Positions 1-4,605 of a stretch of DNA of 5,545 nt are shown one piece after another. The notes below the pieces were generated by a model. The model had not been told where the DNA came from. It was given only the letters and a program-made list of their open reading frames with translations, and ran no database searches. Where the stretch lies: NCBI GenBank assembly GCA_029881015.1, contig JAOUNK010000238.1:1-5545 (forward strand), read 5' to 3'. The DNA comes from Gammaproteobacteria bacterium. Its GTDB lineage: Bacteria > Pseudomonadota > Gammaproteobacteria > Steroidobacterales > Woeseiaceae. Both the position numbers and the translations under genes were made by a program. Position 1 is the stretch's first letter. Each line of letters opens with the position of its first letter.

Positions 1-1296
1 GAGGTCGAACGGGCTCGGCGACTTCGATAACATGATCAGGCCCATCAACTCACCCCTCGAGATCAGTGGCACGACCAGCCAGGCGTCGTGCCTCTCCGCA
101 AACCAGCCGCCAAGCTCGAGTTCCTGATACCGCTCGGGGTGCTTTGCAAGCTCGCGCAGGTCGACAACCCAGCCGTTCCTTTCAATGAACCGGACCAATG
201 GGTCTTCAAGCTCAATGTCCGGCACCTTGTCATCGAAATTGTAGGTAGCGGCAACCAAGAAATCTTCATTGGTGGAAGCTCGCGTCCAAAGGACGCCCGC
301 CGGGCCCTCGATAATCTGCGCCATTGCCTTTACAACCACATAGCGCGTCGAGCTGTCATCGAACTCGGACAACGCTGCGACCAGGCGTAGCCATTCCTCT
401 CGGTAGTCATACTTATTCTGGAAAAAGTGTTTACTGAGAAACACCCTGACACGTGCGCGCAGCACGCTCGAAAACAAGAGCGCGATGAGTACCAGTGCGG
501 CACCCGCGAAGAATATGACCCTCGCGACACTTCCCCAGGTTCCGCCATACAAGAGTAGCAAGTACCCGCCAAGGCTCATCACTAACAGGTAGACGCCAAC
601 GGCAACGAGCGCAGTGGAGTAGAAGACAATATGTCGCGACACGAAGATATTGAGATTCCAGTCGGGATTTCGGCGTGCCGCGAGCGCGATGAATGGGACG
701 AACAGTACGTTTGCTGCGCCTCTTGCCAGCCAGGTTGCCGTGTCTATCTGCTGAAAAAGGACACCTTGAGAAAACAGGAACAAGTCATAGGCAAATACGC
801 CGCCCAGTCCCAGAGCCAATGCCTTCGCGCTGGAGCGCAGAGCTGGAAGAGCGTTGCGATACAGTTGCTCAATAACGATGAGTCCAATCAGGGAAGTCGC
901 CAAACCACCTGGTATTGCAATCGCGTCGATATCCCCGACCGTTCCAAGGAACTGGTTGCTTGCTAAAACCCAGGATCCTGCACACAAGACCAGCACCCAA
1001 CCTGCGTACGCAAGTAGACGGATACTGCGGGCCAGGCCAGTCTGGGCAAGAAAGGTCAGCCATGCCCCGGCTCGAAGGATTTCCGCAAAGAAGATGACCC
1101 CACGCGACAATCCCCCGTGGTAGACATCCAACGCCATAAGGCCGCTCCAGCAAGCGTTCACTACGCATGCTGTAATCAGGAATCCACCGATTTTTCTGCT
1201 GCGCCAGCTAGTCAGCAGCATCACCGAGAGCAGAAGATAGAGCGCGCCCAGTACACCGTAACTACCGGCTCCAAACGTGACCATTCCTGTACCCAT
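1..1296 (-). CDS. prsK: XrtA/PEP-CTERM system sensor histidine kinase PrsK, N-terminal part (runs off left edge)
   Basis: The reading frame is open from an ATG at 1296 to base 1 (432 codons) with no stop, so the C-terminus lies outside the window. Residues about 10-275 form eight or nine hydrophobic helices (for example 10-28, 36-56, 64-84, 158-176, 220-242, 252-272). They are followed by the typical PrsK juxtamembrane block (VSRHIVFYSTALVAVGVYLL, then VFLSKHFFQNKYDYREEWLR at about 282-302). From about 305 a GAF-like sensor domain begins (KAMAQIIEGPAGVLW and VVPLISRGELMGLIML). In this family a HisKA/HATPase kinase core follows; it is not visible here. PrsK pairs with the sigma-54-type response regulator PrsR and is found with exosortase A EPS loci; prsR would be expected to the left. 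The start could also be Met5 (1284). Neither start has a good Shine-Dalgarno sequence at normal spacing. Family assignment is from recognised sequence features, with high confidence. Confidence 0.9.
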   Translation of the reverse strand, partial: MGTGMVTFGAGSYGVLGALYLLLSVMLLTSWRSRKIGGFLITACVVNACWSGLMALDVYHGGLSRGVIFFAEILRAGAWLTFLAQTGLARSIRLLAYAGWVLVLCAGSWVLASNQFLGTVGDIDAIAIPGGLATSLIGLIVIEQLYRNALPALRSSAKALALGLGGVFAYDLFLFSQGVLFQQIDTATWLARGAANVLFVPFIALAARRNPDWNLNIFVSRHIVFYSTALVAVGVYLLVMSLGGYLLLLYGGTWGSVARVIFFAGAALVLIALLFSSVLRARVRVFLSKHFFQNKYDYREEWLRLVAALSEFDDSSTRYVVVKAMAQIIEGPAGVLWTRASTNEDFLVAATYNFDDKVPDIELEDPLVRFIERNGWVVDLRELAKHPERYQELELGGWFAERHDAWLVVPLISRGELMGLIMLSKSPSPFDL

Positions 1297-1326
1297 GTTT
1301 ATCGCCGTGCGAAAATGAAATAATAC

Positions 1327-2304
1327 ATGACTCGCAAACCATGGCCGCCAGCAATTAGCGTAGTGCTCGAATCATTTCGCCAACAACAGAAAGCCTTTGT
1401 GCTGACTAGCTGTATTGCGGGCTTGTTACTTGCGCTGCATTTCTTCCATCCGCCGGCTGGCGGACTGTGGACCCAGGTCTTTTTCGACTCCCTGCACGTC
1501 CCGGTCTTTGGTCTGATTGCGGTGTTCATATTTCTGATCGCAGATTCAAGGTTCGTATGGGTGCGGTCAACAGTAATCGCCCTCGCCGCGACATCATCAC
1601 TGGGCGCGCTCAGCGAGGTAGCTCAAATATTTACCCCGCGCGATGCCTCATGGCGAGACCTGGCTGCCGACATCGTCGGAGCGGCTTGCTTCCTTGCTAT
1701 TCTCCTCGCCACCCGGCGTTCCATCGGGTTTTCCAGAACGCAACGTATGGTGCTCCTCGCGGCGGCAATCTCGGTACTTTGCTGGGTGTTGGCCCCACTA
1801 GGCATTGCGAGCGCAGCATATGTCGAACGATTCTCGCAGTTTCCAAAGATTGTCAGCTTCGACGGCCGTTTTGGGCGAGTCCTGACGCGAGTTCAAAATA
1901 TTGACTACCAGATTATTACGCGTGACCAGGATGCCCCTCCGCACGCGCTAATTACTCTACAGGACAAGCCTTGGCCGGGTGTTGCATTTCATGACGTCTG
2001 GCCGGACTGGAGCGAGTTCCAGACCCTGATTGTTGAGCTGGGCGTCGACGGAGACTCTCCCCTTCAGATCAGCATCCGGGCTCACGACGAACCGCATAAA
2101 TTCAGCAAAGCATTTGCCGACCGATTCAACCGAACATACACGCTCGATCCGGGAGATCATACCCTGTCGATTCCGCTGACTGACCTGATCGATGCGCCCC
2201 GTGGGAGAGTGATGGATTTGTCAAAAATGTCGGAACTCATAATCTTTACTGACTCAACGAACCCTGGCCGCTCATTCAGGCTCTACGAAATTCGTCTCGA
2301 ATAG
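1327..2304 (+). CDS. VanZ-family membrane protein with C-terminal periplasmic beta-rich domain
   Basis: This is a 325-residue protein. Residues about 25-165 hold five predicted membrane helices (25-40, 55-72, 79-96, 112-128, 141-163). The VanZ-type signature is at 94-118: ALSEVAQIF, then an Asp-rich SWRDLAADIVG segment, with E97, Q100, D111 and D115 standing where VanZ proteins have conserved polar residues. Residues about 166-325 are soluble and rich in alternating hydrophobic residues. They end in a strand pattern (ELIIFTDS, then SFRLYEIRLE) like that of galactose-binding or CBM-type jelly-roll folds, so a sugar-binding role outside the membrane is plausible but inferred. VanZ is named after a teicoplanin-resistance accessory protein; that role should not be transferred here, since homologues are common in EPS loci. 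The ATG at 1327 has no clear Shine-Dalgarno sequence. The gene starts 30 bp from prsK, divergently, and ends flush against epsB. Confidence 0.85.
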   Translation: MTRKPWPPAISVVLESFRQQQKAFVLTSCIAGLLLALHFFHPPAGGLWTQVFFDSLHVPVFGLIAVFIFLIADSRFVWVRSTVIALAATSSLGALSEVAQIFTPRDASWRDLAADIVGAACFLAILLATRRSIGFSRTQRMVLLAAAISVLCWVLAPLGIASAAYVERFSQFPKIVSFDGRFGRVLTRVQNIDYQIITRDQDAPPHALITLQDKPWPGVAFHDVWPDWSEFQTLIVELGVDGDSPLQISIRAHDEPHKFSKAFADRFNRTYTLDPGDHTLSIPLTDLIDAPRGRVMDLSKMSELIIFTDSTNPGRSFRLYEIRLE

Positions 2305-3705
2305 CTAGCGAGAACCCTTGCCCCAAAGAATTACTTCCACCGTCTGCAAGATGATCATCAGGTCAAGGAATACGTTGTGGTTCTTGACGTAGTAGAGGTC
2401 ATACTGAAGCTTCTCCGCGGCGTCGTGCTCGGTCGACCCGTACGGATAACGAATCTGTGCCCAACCGGTAACGCCCGGCAGTACGGCGTGCCGTTCCGCG
2501 TAGTAGGGAATTGATTCAGACAGCTTCTCAACAAACTGCGGTCGCTCGGGTCGGGGACCCACGAGACTCATCTCGCCGCGGATAACATTGAAAACCTGCG
2601 GCAGCTCGTCCAGGCGCAGCTTCCTGAGGACACGCCCTACTCGCGTAATCCGCGGATCATTCTCTTCTGCCCATACGGCCTTGCCATCAGCCTCGGCATC
2701 TTCGCGCATGCTGCGAAATTTGAGCACGCTGAAATTCTCGCCCCGGAAACCTACCCTGATCTGCCGGTATAGAACCGGAGCACGAATCCCGTCCTCGATT
2801 TTGATGGCGAGGATAATCAGCACCATGAACGGCAGACACAGCAGACCCACAACCGAGCCAACAAGCAGGTCGACCAGGCGCTTGAAGAGGCGTCGTGCTG
2901 GACTGATCCGAAAGCCGCTCGAAAAAATGAGCCAGCCGGGCTGAACCAGGTCGATCCTGATCTTGCCGGTCTCACGCTCGAGAAACTCGATGATGTCGAT
3001 GACCTGAACACCGCGCAGTTTGCACTTCAAGAGCGCACCGACCGGGAGATTCCCACGTCGGTCGTCCATCGCGATCACGATTTCGTCGGCGTTGAGTTTC
3101 CCACTCACCTGCTCGACGCACGCATCTTCGAGCATTAGCTCGCCGCTGGTCTCCAGCACCTGGGTATCGCCAGGTGCCGCGACAGTCGCTACAACCTTGA
3201 AGCCGCGACGGTCCGCCTTGCGGCGCAATTCGGAAATGGCAGCCGCCCGGCTTCCGGCGCCGTAGACAATGGTCCTGTGCCGAAAGATGTTCTCATCGGC
3301 ATGGCGCAGGAAGTAGTACCGCAGCCCGAGGATCAACACCAACGAGTAGAGGAGCGCGATAGCCCCCAGGTACTGCATGAGCTGCGCGGAACGAATGATG
3401 AGAAACACCAGCGTTAACGAAATCGAGCCGAGCCCGAAACCGACAAGCACTCGGACGAAGGCCTCGTGGAAGTAGATCCGCTGATGAAATTGATACAGCC
3501 CCGTCGATACCAGGCTGACCAACATAACGACGGCAAAAAGACCGGCGCGAAATGCCAGTGACCCGAACCTCGCCTCGCAGGCCTCTACGCTTCCACAAGT
3601 AATAATGGCCGCGACGTAAACGGACGAAAACAGCACCAACAGTTCACCGGCGCCCAGCAAGAGCAGCGGCGTGCGAATCGTCCTGTTTATTGACCAAGCG
3701 GGCAT
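2305..3705 (-). CDS. epsB: XrtA/PEP-CTERM-associated polyprenyl glycosylphosphotransferase (EpsB-like initiating sugar transferase)
   Basis: This complete 466-residue protein belongs to the bacterial sugar transferase (WcaJ/PglC-like) superfamily, in the TIGR03013-type subfamily that accompanies exosortase A. Such enzymes transfer a sugar-1-phosphate from a nucleotide sugar to undecaprenyl phosphate at the inner membrane, the first committed step of EPS repeat-unit assembly. There are four N-terminal membrane helices (about 14-35, 52-71, 84-104, 111-132). A Rossmann-like domain follows, with a glycine motif TIVYGAGSRAA at 145-155. The catalytic domain spans about 274-460 and opens with a hydrophobic re-entrant/TM segment at 278-302. 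It then carries VLKFRSMREDAE (327-338), the Asp-Glu pair in LRLDELPQVFN (D366, E367), GEMSLVGPRPERP (377-389) and LPGVTGWAQIRYPYG (409-423). The sugar used is unknown. The ATG at 3705 has only a weak purine stretch upstream. The stop codon abuts the VanZ gene stop, tail to tail. Confidence 0.93.
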   Translation of the reverse strand: MPAWSINRTIRTPLLLLGAGELLVLFSSVYVAAIITCGSVEACEARFGSLAFRAGLFAVVMLVSLVSTGLYQFHQRIYFHEAFVRVLVGFGLGSISLTLVFLIIRSAQLMQYLGAIALLYSLVLILGLRYYFLRHADENIFRHRTIVYGAGSRAAAISELRRKADRRGFKVVATVAAPGDTQVLETSGELMLEDACVEQVSGKLNADEIVIAMDDRRGNLPVGALLKCKLRGVQVIDIIEFLERETGKIRIDLVQPGWLIFSSGFRISPARRLFKRLVDLLVGSVVGLLCLPFMVLIILAIKIEDGIRAPVLYRQIRVGFRGENFSVLKFRSMREDAEADGKAVWAEENDPRITRVGRVLRKLRLDELPQVFNVIRGEMSLVGPRPERPQFVEKLSESIPYYAERHAVLPGVTGWAQIRYPYGSTEHDAAEKLQYDLYYVKNHNVFLDLMIILQTVEVILWGKGSR

Positions 3706-3721
3706 TTTTCTGGCTTATTTA

Positions 3722-3727
3722 ATTTTA
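3722..3727 (-). promoter_or_regulatory. Possible -10 element for epsB
   Basis: On the minus strand this reads TAAAAT, five of six matches to the sigma-70 -10 consensus, in the AT-rich stretch just upstream of the epsB ATG. Transcription would begin near 3715, leaving a leader of about ten bases. No good -35 hexamer sits at 16-18 bp. A TTGTCA hexamer (minus strand, 3754-3759) is 26 bp upstream of this hexamer, too far to pair with it. This is a weak call that would need an activator or another promoter to make sense. Confidence 0.25.
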
Positions 3728-3798
3728 CTATTCAGTAGATTACGCCGGTTTTGTGACAACTTCATGAGATCACGTCCGATTGTCGCTTTCCGGATATG

Positions 3799-3808
3799 CA
3801 ATGCATTG
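3799..3808. repeat. 10-bp perfect palindrome CAATGCATTG
   Basis: The ten bases read identically on both strands. The word ATGCA lies in tandem here (3796-3800 and 3801-3805), and the same word recurs in the inverted repeat at 3837-3851. A dimeric regulator site is possible, but no known consensus is matched. Confidence 0.5.
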
Positions 3809-3836
3809 TAAGGGACCGTGGGACGCGGCAGCGTGA

Positions 3837-3851
3837 TGCATGTCGCATGCA
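3837..3851. repeat. Inverted repeat TGCATG-tcg-CATGCA
   Basis: Two perfect 6-bp arms are separated by three bases. It shares the ATGCA/TGCAT word with the palindrome about 30-40 bp upstream, so the two could be sites for one protein. Function is inferred only from symmetry and position in the divergent promoter region. Confidence 0.5.
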
Positions 3852-3854
3852 ACT

Positions 3855-3864
3855 TGGTCGACCA
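3855..3864. repeat. 10-bp perfect palindrome TGGTCGACCA
   Basis: A perfect ten-base palindrome lies four bases after the preceding inverted repeat. In RNA the flanking CT and GG would extend pairing by one G-U and one C-G. It could be a protein-binding site or simply chance; it matters mainly as part of the cluster. Confidence 0.4.
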
Positions 3865-3898
3865 GGTCTCGCGCGCTCAAAATACGAGGGAAAATCAG

Positions 3899-3918
3899 AG
3901 TGTGACGCGTGTCACACT
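3899..3918. promoter_or_regulatory. CRP/FNR-superfamily operator-like palindrome
   Basis: The site reads AGTGTGAC-gcgt-GTCACACT, two perfect 8-bp arms around four bases. The core is exactly TGTGA-N6-TCACA, the binding consensus of CRP and of its relatives Vfr and Clp. Its centre (3908.5) lies about 117 bp before the pagP-like start codon and about 203 bp before the epsB start. It is therefore best placed to act on the pagP-like gene, although a symmetric site could serve both. A weak TACCAT at 3962-3967 would put the site near -65 of a start at about 3974, close to a class I activator position; that promoter is speculative. The match is seen directly; the regulator is inferred. Confidence 0.6.
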
Positions 3919-3925
3919 GCCCCTG

Positions 3926-3942
3926 GCGACCGCGTCGGTCGC
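3926..3942 (+). other. GC-rich hairpin in the pagP-like leader region
   Basis: GCGACCG (3926-3932) and CGGTCGC (3936-3942) form a perfect 7-bp stem with a three-base CGT loop, starting eight bases after the CRP-like palindrome. No T-run follows, so it is not a classic terminator. If transcribed it would be a stable 5' UTR structure; otherwise it is another DNA palindrome. Confidence 0.45.
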
Positions 3943-4010
3943 GGCACAGGCCCGTCCTGCACTACCATTTTCGAACCTGATCTGGGCGCGTGAGCGCAGT
4001 AGTTCACAAA

Positions 4011-4015
4011 AAGGA
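4011..4015 (+). promoter_or_regulatory. Shine-Dalgarno site for the pagP-like gene
   Basis: AAGGA sits nine bases before the ATG at 4025. It decides the start: the same frame is open upstream to 3818, but only this ATG has a ribosome site and is followed directly by a signal peptide. Confidence 0.75.
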
Positions 4016-4024
4016 CGTTGTCGT

Positions 4025-4564
4025 ATGCAGAAGTCATTCTCACCCGCCTTATCCGTACTTGCCATCGTCTTGTGCCTGATTTGCGCTCCGGCATGGGCCG
4101 GGAAATTCAACGCCATCGTTAACGGCAAGTCTTACCACTTCAACTCGACGTACGACTGGAACGAGAACAACTACGGGTTCGGACTTGAGCACCAGTTCGA
4201 GCAAAAGAGCGCATGGCGTACGGTCGCCATGGCCAACGGCTTCCGCGACAGCACGGACAACATGTCCTACATGGCGGGAGCAGGCCTTCATCGGCGTATT
4301 TACGAAACCGACAGATTGTCGGGCTTTTACGTCTACGCAGGCCTGAACGCCTTCGTCATGACACGCGACGACGTTAACGACAGCAAGCCGTTCCCGGGAA
4401 TACTGCCCAGTATCAGCGTCGGCAATGACAAGGTCGGCCTAAACCTGACTTACATGCCCAAGCACGCCATCGAAGAAGCGACCAACTCCAGGGCCGTCGA
4501 TCCGACGCTCAGCGGGATCCTGTTCCTGCAGTTCAAGGTCAGCATGGACCAGATTTTGCCCTGA
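4025..4564 (+). CDS. pagP: PagP-like outer-membrane lipid A acyltransferase (palmitoyltransferase family)
   Basis: This 179-residue precursor has a signal peptide with likely cleavage after APAWA (residue 25). That leaves a mature protein of about 154 residues, near the 161 of E. coli PagP, which moves a palmitate from phospholipid to lipid A in the outer leaflet. By recalled alignment the family's active-site residues are present: H38 (in KSYHFN, E. coli H33), and D75 and S76 (in FRDS, E. coli FKDS, D76/S77). The blocks YGFGLEHQF, MAGAGL, VMTRDD, FPGILPSISVG and LNLTYMP line up in order with E. coli GGGFGL, IAGYGW, VTARDN, LPVLLPLASVG and MTYIP. Alternating hydrophobic strands fit an eight-stranded barrel. 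Unlike E. coli PagP, which ends in an aromatic residue, nine residues follow the last strand's LQF. Overall identity is low, so the acyl donor and acceptor are inferred. Not PagL: the His-Ser-Glu arrangement of that family is absent. Confidence 0.8.
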   Translation: MQKSFSPALSVLAIVLCLICAPAWAGKFNAIVNGKSYHFNSTYDWNENNYGFGLEHQFEQKSAWRTVAMANGFRDSTDNMSYMAGAGLHRRIYETDRLSGFYVYAGLNAFVMTRDDVNDSKPFPGILPSISVGNDKVGLNLTYMPKHAIEEATNSRAVDPTLSGILFLQFKVSMDQILP

Positions 4565-4571
4565 AATTGTA

Positions 4572-4592
4572 AGGGCCAGAGTCGCTGGCTCT
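4572..4592. terminator. Bidirectional terminator-like hairpin between convergent genes
   Basis: AGGGCCAG (4572-4579) pairs with CTGGCTCT (4585-4592), eight pairs with one G-U, around a five-base loop. It begins eight bases after the pagP-like stop and ends 14 bases before the manB stop. There is no T-run on the plus side. On the minus side the following bases (TACAATTTC) are only mildly T-rich, so termination may be weak or of another type. Confidence 0.55.
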
Positions 4593-4605
4593 GACCTCGG
4601 AACCC

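Larger units (their letters stand above)
3706..4024. promoter_or_regulatory. Divergent intergenic region between epsB and the pagP-like gene
   Basis: About 320 bp with no convincing gene; it must carry the promoters of both flanking divergent genes. The epsB-proximal end (3716-3742) is AT-rich. The rest is GC-rich and filled with short perfect inverted repeats: 3799-3808, 3837-3851, 3855-3864, 3899-3918 and 3926-3942. The word ATGCA occurs at 3796, 3801, 3836 and 3847. An in-frame extension of the pagP-like gene reaches back to 3818, but it lacks protein-like composition and would bury the signal peptide. I found no convincing sigma-54 (GG-N10-GC) or strong sigma-70 promoter by eye. Confidence 0.7.

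Noticed and set aside
631..966. Plus-strand open frames inside prsK (also 88-390, 854-1123, 1117-1323)
   Set aside because: These lie opposite a recognised membrane kinase and show no family features; they are frame shadows.
1467..1904. 145-residue alternative frame inside the VanZ gene
   Set aside because: It overlaps a gene with clear helices and the VanZ signature; its own translation is Arg/Pro-rich without recognisable domains.
1327..2304. Glycopeptide-resistance function for the VanZ-like protein
   Set aside because: No vanA-type resistance genes are nearby, the host is Gram-negative and the context is EPS synthesis; only the fold family is shared.
3796..3993. Possible 65-residue small protein in the intergenic region
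   Set aside because: No ribosome site, and it overlaps several DNA palindromes with no hydrophobic or conserved pattern.
3818..4024. In-frame N-terminal extension of the pagP-like gene (69 extra residues)
   Set aside because: It runs through the palindrome-rich intergenic DNA, has a low-quality composition, would bury the signal peptide, and lacks a ribosome site. The ATG at 4025 has AAGGA at nine bases and a clean signal peptide.
3706..4024. Sigma-54 promoter that could be driven by PrsR
   Set aside because: Scanning both strands by eye gave no acceptable TGGC-N8-TTGC type element.
4025..4564. PEP-CTERM substrate or PagL deacylase
   Set aside because: There is no PEP motif, C-terminal helix or basic tail, so it is not a PEP-CTERM protein. 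The conserved order of motifs fits PagP and not the His-Ser-Glu PagL pattern.
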